64,000 nucleotides of DNA from Pseudonocardia sp. T1-2H (lineage in GTDB: Bacteria > Actinomycetota > Actinomycetes > Mycobacteriales > Pseudonocardiaceae), in the NCBI RefSeq assembly GCF_038039215.1, contig NZ_JBBPCL010000001.1, positions 4,402,001-4,466,000 of the forward strand. The letters run 5' to 3'. The notes below the pieces were generated by a model. It had not been told where the DNA came from and did not search any database. It saw nothing but the letters and a program-made list of their open reading frames with translations. The translations under genes and the position numbers were made by a program. Below are positions 37,148 to 45,580 of this stretch, in pieces; position 1 is the first letter of the stretch, and each line of letters starts with the position of its first letter.

Positions 37148-37708
37148 ATGCCAACGACCGATCACGACTGGATCAAACCCGCGGCGATGGCCATTCCTAA
37201 GGAGGGCTACTTCGAGCTTGAGCGGGGCAGGTACGGCCCGATCTACCCCAGGACACCGGCGTGTTACGGGTTCTCGATCATCGCGAAGGTCAAACCGGGC
37301 CGCGAAGAAGCCGTTCGGGCGCACGGAAAGGAGATCGAGGCCACGATAGCCGCTAGCCCCAATGCGCTGGCCCCGCTGCGGCTGCATTATCTGCGTTGGC
37401 TGCTGTTTGATGTGGGCTTCGGACTGCATTTCCAATATCAAGGCATCTTCGACACCGATTTCGACAAGTACACCGAGGATGCAGTGGAGCTGTTCAGCCA
37501 AACCGGCATCACCACTGTATTCACGAACCTCGAAGGGTTTCCCGAGGACTGGAAAACAAACCCCGAGGCATTCGTCATGTTCGTTCGTGAACATCATTTT
37601 CCGAGCTTCCTGGAGTACGGAGAATACCCCTACGTCACCTCGGATGAGATCAAGAAAGCGCTGCGGCTGAAGGCGGCGTTCTCGGACATGCTCGATCAGA
37701 TGCAGTGA
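37148..37708 (+). CDS. Dyp-cassette protein 1, alpha/beta-barrel-like, unknown function
   Basis: The protein has 186 residues from ATG, with 'ggga' six bases upstream. A segment beginning 'YGFSIIAKVKPGREEAVRAH' and one reading 'LRLHYLRWLLFDVGFGLHFQ' followed by 'GIFDTDFDKYTEDAVELF' resemble the ferredoxin-like half-barrel seen in Dyp peroxidases and related proteins. No heme ligand pattern is obvious. It is the first gene of a three-gene unit: 19 bases separate it from the Dyp gene. GC content is far below that of the neighbours. The fold call is inference. Confidence 0.7.
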   Translation: MPTTDHDWIKPAAMAIPKEGYFELERGRYGPIYPRTPACYGFSIIAKVKPGREEAVRAHGKEIEATIAASPNALAPLRLHYLRWLLFDVGFGLHFQYQGIFDTDFDKYTEDAVELFSQTGITTVFTNLEGFPEDWKTNPEAFVMFVREHHFPSFLEYGEYPYVTSDEIKKALRLKAAFSDMLDQMQ

Positions 37709-37727
37709 CCGCACCAGGGCGTGCGCC

Positions 37728-39047
37728 ATGCTTGAGCTCGATGACATCCAGCACATCCTCCTGACCCGGACGCCCGCGATGACAGGGCGCTATGAGTTTC
37801 TGTCGTTCGATGACCCCGCCGGCGGCCGGGCCTGGCTGGCGGAGTTGCTCGACCGGGTGCAGTCCGCCGCCGCCGTGCGAGCCACGATGGACAGCTCTCA
37901 ACGCTGGATCACGTTGGCGTTCACCTGGAACGGTCTGCGGGCGCTCGGGGTGCCCGAGGAATCACTGGCGAGCTTCCCGGAGGAGTTCCGGGAGGGCATG
38001 GCCGCTCGCGCCGACATCCTTGGCGACACCGGCGCGAACCACCCCGACAACTGGGTGGGTGGTCTTGCGAGCGAACACCTACACGCGATCGCTATTTTGT
38101 TCGCACGCACCGATGCCGAGCACCTGCGGTGCACAGGAGAACACGACAAGCTGGTCGCGCGGTGCGCTGGCGTGCGGGTGCTGTCTTTTCTGGATCTCAA
38201 CGCCACGCCCCCGTTCAATTACGCCCATGACCACTTTGGGTTCCGTGACCGGTTGTCGCAGCCGGTGATGGAGGGATCGGGCGAGGAGCCGACGCCGGGA
38301 TCGGGTGCACCGCTGAAGCCGGGCGAGTTCATCCTCGGCTACCCCGACGAGAAGGGGCCGCCCACCGGCCCGCCTCAGCCGGATGTGTTGTCCCGCAATG
38401 GCAGCTACCTAGCCTACCGGCGGCTACAAGAACACGTCTCGTTGTTCCGCGACTACCTGCGCGAGTATGCCGACTCACCGGAAGAACAAGAACTGCTCGC
38501 CGCTAAGTTCATGGGCCGCTGGCGCAGCGGCGCGCCGTTGGTGCTGGCACCTGCACACGACGATCCAGAGCTCGGCGCGGATCCCATACGCAACAACGAC
38601 TTCAACTACAGAGAGATGGATCCGCACGGCTATGCGGTGCCGTTGGGTGCGCACACGCGTCGCCTCAACCCACGCGACACCGCAGTGAACATGAATCGCC
38701 GCAGGATGATTCGCCGTGGCGCCACCTATGGACCGGCCTTGGCGGAAGGTGCACCCGATGATGGGGCGGACCGTGGCATTGCCGCATTCATCATCTGCGC
38801 CAGCCTGGTTCGCCAGTTCGAGTTCGCGCAGAACGTGTGGATCAATGACCCAACATTCCACGAACTCGGCAATGAGCGCGATCCCATCATCGGCACCCAG
38901 GACGGCACACTGGAGTTCACAATCCCGAATAGGCCCATCCGCAAAGTCCACAAAGGGCTGCCAGCCTTCACCACCCTGAAGGGCGGAGCGTACTTCTTCC
39001 TGCCCGGGCTCAAGGCGCTGCGATACCTAACGACGCTCAACGGTTAA
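37728..39047 (+). CDS. Dyp-type heme peroxidase
   Basis: The protein has 439 residues. The conserved 'GTQDG' motif (the GxxDG signature, D392) lies near the C-terminus. The proximal-histidine region 'PLGAHTRRLNPRDT' (H309) and 'RRRMIRRGATYGP' are typical of dye-decolorising peroxidases that bind heme. There is no signal peptide, so it acts in the cytoplasm unless exported with a partner. It oxidises substrates with H2O2. The gene is the middle of a cassette with two uncharacterised proteins and lower GC than the chromosome around it. Confidence 0.9.
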   Translation: MLELDDIQHILLTRTPAMTGRYEFLSFDDPAGGRAWLAELLDRVQSAAAVRATMDSSQRWITLAFTWNGLRALGVPEESLASFPEEFREGMAARADILGDTGANHPDNWVGGLASEHLHAIAILFARTDAEHLRCTGEHDKLVARCAGVRVLSFLDLNATPPFNYAHDHFGFRDRLSQPVMEGSGEEPTPGSGAPLKPGEFILGYPDEKGPPTGPPQPDVLSRNGSYLAYRRLQEHVSLFRDYLREYADSPEEQELLAAKFMGRWRSGAPLVLAPAHDDPELGADPIRNNDFNYREMDPHGYAVPLGAHTRRLNPRDTAVNMNRRRMIRRGATYGPALAEGAPDDGADRGIAAFIICASLVRQFEFAQNVWINDPTFHELGNERDPIIGTQDGTLEFTIPNRPIRKVHKGLPAFTTLKGGAYFFLPGLKALRYLTTLNG

Positions 39048-39058
39048 GAGGAATCACG

Positions 39059-40075
39059 ATGAGTACGCTTCCCGCTGCACGTACCTATAACCAGAACCAG
39101 GTTCCCCGCAAGCACACACCGGGGCAGCGGCGCATCAGCATCTACTGGACCTGGAGTTATCCCTGGGAAGCCCAACGCGATCCCGCCGAAATGTACAACC
39201 GCTTCTCTACGATGACCGAAGTTCGCAACGTCTTGTGGCCCAGCTACGAGACCCCTGAGTACGATGCGGCGCACTTCCTGCAGGGCATCGCCGGAACACT
39301 GGAGCTGTTCCACCGCTCGACGTTGGCTTTCCAAGAGCTGGCCGGTGAAGCTACCGGCCACCCGGTCGCTGTGTTCCAGCGCATCGACCAGGCGGGCTAC
39401 AAGCTGCCGATCGACGAGCGGGTCCTCGCCGATACCGACACTCTCATGGTCTTCGGGCTTGACCACATCCTCTCCGAGCAAGAAGCCGCACCCGAGGAGG
39501 TCAGCGCGATCCGTGAATGGTTGCAGAAGGAAGGCACGTGCCTCCTGCTGGCTCCGCATCACGATGTCGGCTTCACCGACGATTTCACCCAGCGTCAGGT
39601 TGAATACCAACACCACGGCGACGCACTGGTTCCGCGCCAACAACGTTTCGGCCAGTACACCCGCTCGCTGATGGAAGCGCTCGACGTGCCGGTTCACAAC
39701 AAGTGGGGGCTACGTCCCGCTGTCGTCGAGGGCACCAACGAGATCGCACCGCTGACCGCGTTTCGTGATCTGGACCCAGCGAGGCTGCTCGGCAACGTCA
39801 CCACGTTTAACTTCCATCCTCATCTGCCGCACTACGAACTCACCGCGCCGCAAAGTGACTCGGTGCGGGTACTGGGCCGCCAACGCATCGACCCCAACCG
39901 GCCCCACCCCTTCACCGAAGCAGGCAATACCGAATTCAACGCCCTTATCTGGATGCCGCCGGAAGGACAACGTGCAGGCGACATCGTCCTGGTCGACTCC
40001 ACCAACTTCACCACGCTCTTCGGCGGCACCGACAGCCTCAGGAACCTTTGGCGCAACCTCGCCACCATGAAATAG
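39059..40075 (+). CDS. Dyp-cassette protein 3, unknown function
   Basis: The protein has 338 residues from ATG, with 'aagagga' about eight bases upstream and 11 bases after the Dyp stop. It starts 'MSTLPAARTYNQNQVPRKHT'. A segment 'ADTDTLMVFGLDHILSEQEA' followed by 'IREWLQKEGTCLLLAPHHDV' looks like a Rossmann-like fold of the glutamine-amidotransferase type, but no catalytic Cys is placed. The histidines of 'APHHDVGF' and 'FNFHPHLPHYEL' could bind metal. I know no family with certainty. It must work with the peroxidase, given the tight spacing. Confidence 0.75.
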   Translation: MSTLPAARTYNQNQVPRKHTPGQRRISIYWTWSYPWEAQRDPAEMYNRFSTMTEVRNVLWPSYETPEYDAAHFLQGIAGTLELFHRSTLAFQELAGEATGHPVAVFQRIDQAGYKLPIDERVLADTDTLMVFGLDHILSEQEAAPEEVSAIREWLQKEGTCLLLAPHHDVGFTDDFTQRQVEYQHHGDALVPRQQRFGQYTRSLMEALDVPVHNKWGLRPAVVEGTNEIAPLTAFRDLDPARLLGNVTTFNFHPHLPHYELTAPQSDSVRVLGRQRIDPNRPHPFTEAGNTEFNALIWMPPEGQRAGDIVLVDSTNFTTLFGGTDSLRNLWRNLATMK

Positions 40076-40083
40076 CAGGCGCC

Positions 40084-40143
40084 ATGATCAGCATCGAGCA
40101 CTGCTCCATACCGGGCCGACACGCCTACTTCTGAAACGACGTC
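40084..40143. mobile_element. Solo right end of a related IS
   Basis: The 60 bases align with the right end of the 1,600-bp IS (about 36512-36573): 'atgatcagca', then 'ccgacacgcc', then a copy of the inverted repeat with two differences, and TAA after it. No transposase or left end is present. It lies directly behind the Dyp cassette. Confidence 0.75.
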
Positions 40144-40171
40144 TAAGCGGCTGACCAGGGCCTTCGGCAAG

Positions 40172-40213
40172 TGGGCGATACTGGGATCGAACCAGTGACC
40201 TCTTCGGTGTGAA
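40172..40213 (-). tRNA. tRNA-Val(CAC) 3' fragment, probable integration scar
   Basis: On the minus strand the sequence runs from the anticodon loop (TTCACAC) through the 3' anticodon stem CGAAG, a variable region, the T-arm 'ACTGGTTCGATCCCAGT' and the acceptor strand ATCGCCC plus A. The T stem pairs perfectly. The 5' half (D-arm, 5' acceptor GGGCGAT) is absent. A 3' tRNA half without the 5' half is the usual trace of site-specific integration into a tRNA gene. Confidence 0.75.
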
Positions 40214-40396
40214 CGCGGATGCGGTGGGATCTCGGCGCCCGGCTGGTGCCGTCCTGTGCCGTCTGATCTGGGGCTTCGTGCCGTCGAGTACCGACAGCTA
40301 CCGGACGCTGACGGTGGCCTCGCTCCGGAAATGCTCCGCTGCGGACAGGGTGTGCTGGCCGACGCCTCAGCTCGCGCAACCATGTGCCCAACGTCG

Positions 40397-40729
40397 CTAC
40401 AGCATGAGTAGCAGGACGATAGCCGTCGCGAAGCCGGCCACTGCCCAGCCGATCAGGAGGACCTCGGTCCGGGCATCGGACACGATGTTCTTTCCCGCTA
40501 TGACACGGATCGCTCTGGTCCGCCGCCCGCGCCTGTGACCGAGCCCCAGGACGAGTACCGCCAGCAGCGCCGCCGTGGCGGCCAGGAGGGTACGTGCGGC
40601 TGCGGGTGGTCCAGTCTGCCGGAACAGCAGGATCGCGCTGCTGGCAAGGAGCCCGATTGCGCTGCGCTCCCACGACAGCTCGGTTCGTTCCGCTTGCAGT
40701 CCGGGCTTGTCCTGGGGTTGACGAGGCAC
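40397..40729 (-). CDS. DUF202 membrane protein
   Basis: The protein has 110 residues with three hydrophobic segments. The N-terminal motif 'LQAERTELSWERSAIGLLA' is the DUF202 signature. It follows another DUF202 gene by 11 bases in the operon headed by a sulfite-oxidase-like gene. Function is unknown; twin DUF202 proteins are common and may form a membrane pair. The start is GTG or ATG at 40729. Confidence 0.82.
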   Translation of the reverse strand: MPRQPQDKPGLQAERTELSWERSAIGLLASSAILLFRQTGPPAAARTLLAATAALLAVLVLGLGHRRGRRTRAIRVIAGKNIVSDARTEVLLIGWAVAGFATAIVLLLML

Positions 40730-40740
40730 GTCACGGCCCC

Positions 40741-41118
40741 CTACGGCCCCGGGACGAGGAACACGACGAGCACCAGGACCGCCACGGCCAGGAGGGTGAT
40801 GCCGAGCAGTACCGGAACCCGGGTTGGTGGCAGCTCGGCATCTCGGCGCATCGCGGTTTGTACTCGTTGCCAGCGCCGGACGGCCAGCGCCGCCAGAACA
40901 CCACCCCCAGCAGCGAGTAGCACGCCGAGGGCGTGCCGCCCTCCTGGAATTCCGAACTCCGGAACGAGCTGGACGACGGCGACGCCGCCGGCGATCAGCG
41001 CGAGCGCGGTCCGGATCCAGGCGAGGAAGGTCCGCTCGTTGGCGAGCGTGAAGCGGTAGTCCGGCTCCTGCTCGTCGCCGGCCACCTCGTGTTGTCGTTC
41101 CTGATCGGCCGGGTTCAT
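40741..41118 (-). CDS. DUF202 (YidH-like) membrane protein
   Basis: The protein has 125 residues. 'YRFTLANERTFLAWIRTALA' is the YidH/DUF202 signature, followed by three helices. Its ATG overlaps the stop of the molybdenum enzyme gene (ATGA), so the two are co-translated. This points to a membrane partner role for the enzyme, but that is inference. Confidence 0.87.
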   Translation of the reverse strand: MNPADQERQHEVAGDEQEPDYRFTLANERTFLAWIRTALALIAGGVAVVQLVPEFGIPGGRHALGVLLAAGGGVLAALAVRRWQRVQTAMRRDAELPPTRVPVLLGITLLAVAVLVLVVFLVPGP

Positions 41119-42305
41119 CAGCTCACAGAGTCCTCAGCGCGCTGGACGGCGCCGATCGATTGGTTGCGGCGTCCTCGTGCGACGGTTCGGCTCCGCAGAG
41201 CACGCATTGGAGATTCGACGCACACGGGGTGGGCCAGCACCGAAGTTTGGAGGTAGCCCAGCTCATTCCACGACGTGGAGTCTGGTTGGGTGTTGCCCTG
41301 GTCATCGGTGGCGCGTACCCGCAGCGTGTGTTCGCCGGGTGCCGGAGTCCAACTGAACTGCCAGCGCACCCACACCCCCGGCGTTACCGGCGAAGTGATC
41401 AACGCGTCCTGCCAAGGACCGTCATCGATGCGGTACTGGACCCTCTCGACCCGGTTCTCACCGGCGAACGCTCGTCCTCGGATCATCTGCGGTTCCGGCC
41501 GTAGCCGCGCCGGCCAGGGCAACTCCACCAGACTCGACACCGGGAGCGCGGTGATCGCCGGGCCACGTGCGGGCTCAGCCGCGGGGAAGTCCGGGCCGAT
41601 CAGCACGTAGTCCTCGGTGTTCCAGGGCACGTACAGGGGATGGTCGGAGACCTGGATCCGGCCCAGCCATTTGATGCTGGCCGCACCGAGCCACCCGGAC
41701 ACCACCAGGCGAGCCGGGAACCCGTGATCAGCCGGGAGCACCTCGCCGTTCATGGCCAACGCGACCAGGGTGTCGTCAGCACACGCCTTGGCCAGCGGCA
41801 CCGGCAGGCGAGCACGGATCTCGTCGAGTGATTCCGACATGACCTCGCACGCGCCGGGGGTGATCCCGGCCGGTTCCAGCAGGTCGCGCAGCCGGACGCC
41901 GGTCCACTCGGCGGTGCCGATCGCACCGCGCCCCCATTGAGTGCCCTCGAACGTGCGCCCGACTTCCTCACCGAACAACACACGGCGATTACCCGCACAC
42001 TCAATCGTGCGATTCACGGAAACCAGCGGAAAGCGATTCCACAGATCGTCGTAGGTGTAGGCGATCGGTTCGTGTACCCCATTGCCCTCGACCTGAAGTG
42101 TCCACGTCGCCGCATCCAAGTGCGGAGTGGGCGCGTGGCTGCGGAGGTAGAAGCGATCGGTCGGGGTGAGATAGCCCGGCATGCGGTCTGGTCGGGTCCC
42201 GTAGTCCAGGCCCGTACCCGCGTCCTCCATCAGCTCCTCGGGAGTGGCTTTGACGACTTTGGGGTCGGCTGAGGAGGCACCTGCCGCCGTAGTTCGGGCG
42301 CTCAT
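41118..42305 (-). CDS. Sulfite-oxidase-like molybdopterin protein
   Basis: The protein has 395 residues. I start it at ATG 42305, about ten bases after 'ggagg'. The molybdenum ligand is C103 in 'NRTIECAGNRRVLFGEE'. The fold marks 'GTAEWTGVRLRDLLEPAGI', 'PADHGFPARLVVSGWLGAAS' and 'KWLGRIQVSDHPLYVPWNTE' are clear, and a dimerisation domain follows ('GEHTLRVRATDDQGNTQPD'). There is no heme domain and no Tat signal, so it is cytoplasmic or needs a partner. It probably oxidises sulfite or a related substrate. About 30 basic residues after 'LAHPVCVESP' are unusual. Confidence 0.88.
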   Translation of the reverse strand: MSARTTAAGASSADPKVVKATPEELMEDAGTGLDYGTRPDRMPGYLTPTDRFYLRSHAPTPHLDAATWTLQVEGNGVHEPIAYTYDDLWNRFPLVSVNRTIECAGNRRVLFGEEVGRTFEGTQWGRGAIGTAEWTGVRLRDLLEPAGITPGACEVMSESLDEIRARLPVPLAKACADDTLVALAMNGEVLPADHGFPARLVVSGWLGAASIKWLGRIQVSDHPLYVPWNTEDYVLIGPDFPAAEPARGPAITALPVSSLVELPWPARLRPEPQMIRGRAFAGENRVERVQYRIDDGPWQDALITSPVTPGVWVRWQFSWTPAPGEHTLRVRATDDQGNTQPDSTSWNELGYLQTSVLAHPVCVESPMRALRSRTVARGRRNQSIGAVQRAEDSVS

Positions 42306-42759
42306 CGAATACATCTCCTCCCCACTCGCTGCGCAACCTTCGTGGTCTCTCGGGGTGACGGGGGTGCGACGACATCCATGACTGCGATAGTCGACTCTTG
42401 CGGGGGACATATCGTCACGGTCACCGCCCATCTGCGCTCCCGGTCAGCCGGACTCTGGACATACCCGCCAGCTGCAAATGCCTCGGGCCGGCTACCCAGC
42501 TGCTGCCATACCTCGGTGCGCAGAGGCAACCGACGACCGAGCCACCTGCGCGGGGAACCTCATCCTGAACGCGAACCTGCGGTGGCCCGATCAGCCCCCA
42601 TGACCGCCTCTTCTCCGAGCACGCGGCGCAATGGGTGGCCACCTGGAACACCGAGACCACGACCGCGGCCCTGGACAGCTCGATCATGCGCACCCATGTG
42701 CTCTCGCAATGGGCCCGGTGCAGCTCGGCAAGATCGACCACGTGCACCCCACCGTCACG

Positions 42760-43025
42760 CCCGGGTCCAGGACTGGTGCGCCGGCAACGGGGTCGAGTTG
42801 GTGTTCCTGCCGACCCACGGCTCGTGGCTGAACCGGATCGAGGCCGAGTTCGCCGCACTGCGCTACTTCGCGCTCAACGGCACCGACCACCGCTCCCACG
42901 CCGAGCAGAACACCGCCATCGCCGGCTACGTGCGCTGGCGCAACGCCCGAGCTCAACCGAAGGTCCACTTCGCGGTCGGGTCACCGATCCGGACCTGGAC
43001 CGATTACCCGGTCAAGGCTGCGTGA
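42760..43025 (+). mobile_element. IS630-family transposase C-terminal relic
   Basis: The frame 'VQDWCAGNGVELVFLPTHGS' followed by 'WLNRIEAEFAALRYFALNGT' and 'IAGYVRWRNARAQPK' is the end of an IS630-type DDE transposase and closes with TGA at 43023. Everything upstream in 42306-42759 is disordered between frames and I can name nothing else there. Confidence 0.7.
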
Positions 43026-43163
43026 CGAGCCACTAGGAACCGATAGGAACCATCACGGGCGCTCTCCTGCTCTATCGGGGACGCGTCCGGACCCCCTCCC
43101 GATGCCCGTCCAGCGCCCCGGCCCGCGGTGCGCGGATCCCGGGTCGGCAGGCGCATGGCGGCA

Positions 43164-43823
43164 CTACTTGCCGCCGCCCACCCGGGAGGAAGGTGGCGTG
43201 GGTCGGCCGCGCCGCACCGCGGGTTCGGCGGGGACCGAACGCCCGGGCCTCGGGCCCGGCGCATCGCGGCGCTGCGTGCGGGGACGGCGATCCGCGCGGC
43301 TCCCCCGGCGCTCGCTCGGCTCGCTGTCCTCGCCCGCGGCGTCCTGCTCTGGCCCGTCCTCGTCGGCGCCGGCTCCTCTCGGCTCGGGCGGTGCCGTGCG
43401 GGATCGGCGGGCGAGGCGCCGCAGCGCCTCGAGCAGTTTCAGGGCCAGCCGCTGCAGGAACTGCAACAGCGCAACGGCGCGGGCGACGACGAGGCTGAAC
43501 GCGGCGTCCATCCGCACGCGTACCGCCCTCCCGGTCTTCCGGACGTCCCCGGCGTCCTTCCGGTCCGACCGCAGCGGGGCGGGCCTGCCGGTCAGCGCCT
43601 CCCGCAGGCCGGTGCCCCCGCTCTCCGCGACGCGGTCGAGCCGGTCGGCGACACGGTCGACCCGCGAGACGGCCATGTCGACCACGGCCCCGAGCACCAC
43701 ACTGCCGGCTTCGCTCATCACCTTGCGGGCGGCCCCGCCCGCAACGCGACGACCGAACTCTCGGCCGGCCTGCTGGGCACCGCCGGCGGCGCGTGCTGCT
43801 GTGTGCGTCACGGTGTTGGTCAT
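43164..43823 (-). CDS. Hypothetical protein of the Asp23 operon, basic tail
   Basis: The protein has 219 residues from ATG. The N-terminal 140 residues are Ala/Val/Arg-rich helices ('AGSVVLGAVVDMAVSRVDRV', 'FSLVVARAVALLQFLQRLAL'). The tail is charged and low complexity, rich in Arg, Pro and Glu, and may be partly non-coding. No family is recognised. It follows the three Asp23-type genes on the same strand and may be membrane-peripheral. Confidence 0.5.
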   Translation of the reverse strand: MTNTVTHTAARAAGGAQQAGREFGRRVAGGAARKVMSEAGSVVLGAVVDMAVSRVDRVADRLDRVAESGGTGLREALTGRPAPLRSDRKDAGDVRKTGRAVRVRMDAAFSLVVARAVALLQFLQRLALKLLEALRRLARRSRTAPPEPRGAGADEDGPEQDAAGEDSEPSERRGSRADRRPRTQRRDAPGPRPGRSVPAEPAVRRGRPTPPSSRVGGGK

Positions 43824-43910
43824 CAGGTCACGTCCCTTCTCGCGGCGCAGCGTTTCCATGATCATCGGTGCAGCCACCCCGGGTGGCGGGTGGAGCCATC
43901 AGCGGGGCCA

Positions 43911-44096
43911 TCAACGGATCCGGTCCCGACCGGAGCCGGTCAGGCTCGACAGGTCCAGCGCGCCGTCGACCCAGCGGCCCACGAGCAGGCCGACAGCGCC
44001 GAGCACGAGCACGATGAGGAGGGCGACCAGCCCGCCGAACGCGCCGGCGAAACCGAGCGCCAGCCCAGCGAGCAAACCGATCAGGGTGCCGTTCAT
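43911..44096 (-). CDS. Small DUF2273-like membrane protein
   Basis: The protein has 61 residues with two membrane helices: 'LIGLLAGLALGFAGAFGGLV' and 'ALLIVLVLGAVGLLVGRWVD'. It resembles the DUF2273 proteins found with Asp23 and AmaP, which anchor Asp23 at the membrane in Gram-positive bacteria. It starts three bases after the Asp23-like gene. The size and context are the main evidence. Confidence 0.75.
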   Translation of the reverse strand: MNGTLIGLLAGLALGFAGAFGGLVALLIVLVLGAVGLLVGRWVDGALDLSSLTGSGRDRIR

Positions 44097-44099
44097 GGG

Positions 44100-44501
44100 T
44101 CAGAACTCCTTGGGCTCCTTCGTTCTGGCAGTGATGCCGGTGATGTCGGGCTGCGGGTGCGACGATGGTTCACCGGGAACCGCGAGGTCTTCGATGGCCA
44201 CGGCGACCCGCAGCTCGCCCGCAAACGGCGCGACCGCCCGCCGGACCTGGCCGGCGACCTGCTCCATGACGGCGGGGTAGCAGGCGACGACGTGGATGGC
44301 CACCTCGTCGACGGTGATGCGGATGCCCGTGATCCGCCGCCCGGGCAGATAGGTGACCGCCTGGCCATCCCGGCCGCCGTGCAAACCGGCGACCAGCGGA
44401 CAGGCCAGCACCGCGGCCACGATCGGGTCCACCCGCCGGTCGATCTCGCGCCCGATCGGCGCGGCGGCCGTGGTGCCCGGGTTGGTGGGATCGGCGGTCA
44501 C
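44100..44501 (-). CDS. Asp23/Gls24-like short protein
   Basis: The protein has 133 residues from GTG. 'GIRITVDEVAIHVVACYPAV' and 'VAGQVRRAVAPFAGELRVAV' follow the alpha-beta pattern of the Asp23 core in shortened form. It lies ten bases after the full Asp23 gene. It is probably a partner subunit in the same envelope-stress complex. Confidence 0.65.
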   Translation of the reverse strand: MTADPTNPGTTAAAPIGREIDRRVDPIVAAVLACPLVAGLHGGRDGQAVTYLPGRRITGIRITVDEVAIHVVACYPAVMEQVAGQVRRAVAPFAGELRVAVAIEDLAVPGEPSSHPQPDITGITARTKEPKEF

Positions 44502-44511
44502 GGATGCGGAG

Positions 44512-45042
44512 TCATTCGACGCGGGCCGGTTGCCGGGCCTGCTCCTCGCCGGTGTTCTCGCCGGGCAGCTGCAGGTCGACCACGCTGATGTTGACCTCGA
44601 CGACCTCGAGACCGGTCATCTGCTCGATGGAGCCGATCACGTTGCGCCGGATCGCGCGGGCCAGCTCGACGATCGCCACCCCGTATTCCACGACGATGAT
44701 CAGGTCGATCGCGGCCTGGCGTTCGCCCACCTCGACCGCCACTCCCTGGCTGCCGCTGGCCCGCGCGCCCGGGATGCGCTCGCGGACAGCGCCCATCGCT
44801 CGCGCCGCGCCGCTACCGAAGCCGGCGACCCCGTTCACCTGCCGCGTGGCCAACCCGGCGATCTTGGACACCACGGTGTCGGCGATCGTGGTCTTACCCT
44901 GGCTGGTTTCCAGATCGCCGCCGCGACCCCGAGCCGCGACCGTCGCGCGGGTCGACGCAGGTGCCTCGTTACGCGGGGTCTCCGGGCTGCTCGAGGCCGC
45001 GGCTCCGCTCGCGGCCGAGATTCCACTCGGTACAGTCATCAT
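44512..45042 (-). CDS. Asp23/Gls24 family envelope stress protein
   Basis: The protein has 176 residues; two adjacent ATG codons (45042, 45039) could start it. The N-terminus is disordered and Ser/Ala-rich. The Asp23 core reads 'GKTTIADTVVSKIAGLATRQ', 'AVEVGERQAAIDLIIVVEYG', 'IVELARAIRRNVIGSIEQMT' and 'GLEVVEVNISVVDLQLP'. The family is membrane-associated and induced by envelope or pH stress. It heads the operon. A CRP-like palindrome lies about 135 bases upstream. A degenerate second copy is at 61.3 kb. Confidence 0.9.
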   Translation of the reverse strand: MMTVPSGISAASGAAASSSPETPRNEAPASTRATVAARGRGGDLETSQGKTTIADTVVSKIAGLATRQVNGVAGFGSGAARAMGAVRERIPGARASGSQGVAVEVGERQAAIDLIIVVEYGVAIVELARAIRRNVIGSIEQMTGLEVVEVNISVVDLQLPGENTGEEQARQPARVE

Positions 45043-45177
45043 CAGCCATCGATCTCCCTCAGCTACCGGGAGGTGGTGCCCGAGGGATTGGCGACTTCCC
45101 GGAGCGGCGTGCGCGTCGCGGTGCGCCACTACCTGCTATATACCCGGCGCCCCCTCCCCGCGGATGATCGAATTCGT

Positions 45178-45209
45178 CCTACGAATGTGATATGTATCAC
45201 ATTCGTAGG
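45178..45209. promoter_or_regulatory. Perfect 32-bp palindrome with CRP/FNR-type core
   Basis: Two 15-base arms (45178-45192 and 45195-45209) are perfect inverted copies around a TG spacer. The core is TGTGATATGTATCACA, which equals the CRP/GlxR consensus TGTGA-N6-TCACA. It lies about 135 bases upstream of the Asp23 operon start. The two-base spacer makes a protein operator likelier than a terminator hairpin, and no T-run follows. Confidence 0.75.
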
Positions 45210-45404
45210 GTAGGCCCCTGCAACCGGGAGGCGGCTCAGGTGAAAACGTCGTCGACGACGGACGACGACCAGCCGGCGCGGCGTCGGCCGCGACGCCGAC
45301 TACCTCACCACCCACCTGCTGCTTCGGGTCGCCGGCCGCACCCGGTGCTACGCAGGCGCACCTGACGCCTGTCGACTGAGCCACCGATGGGCGAGGACTC
45401 CTGG

Positions 45405-45580
45405 CGCCGGTCGGGAAGGTGGGGCGGGTCAGCAACGACAGCAGCGGTTTCGCCGAGCGGCTGGCCTGGATCACCGACCACGCACCAGGCCCGCGGGTGG
45501 TGGTGTCGATCGAAGGTTCCCGCAGCGTTGGCGTCGGCGTGGCCCGCGCGGTCACCGCGGCCGGGCTGGTGGTGGTTCAC
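45405..45580 (+). mobile_element. IS110-family transposase N-terminal relic
   Basis: The frame 'GRVSNDSSGFAERLAWITDH' and 'PGPRVVVSIEGSRSVGVGVA' matches the RuvC-like start of IS110-type transposases. It ends after 'AAGLVVV', where another gene piece begins. Confidence 0.6.

Noticed and set aside
45178..45209. Reading the palindrome as a transcription terminator
   Set aside because: The two-base spacer is too short for a good loop unless arms open, no T-run follows, and the core equals an operator consensus.
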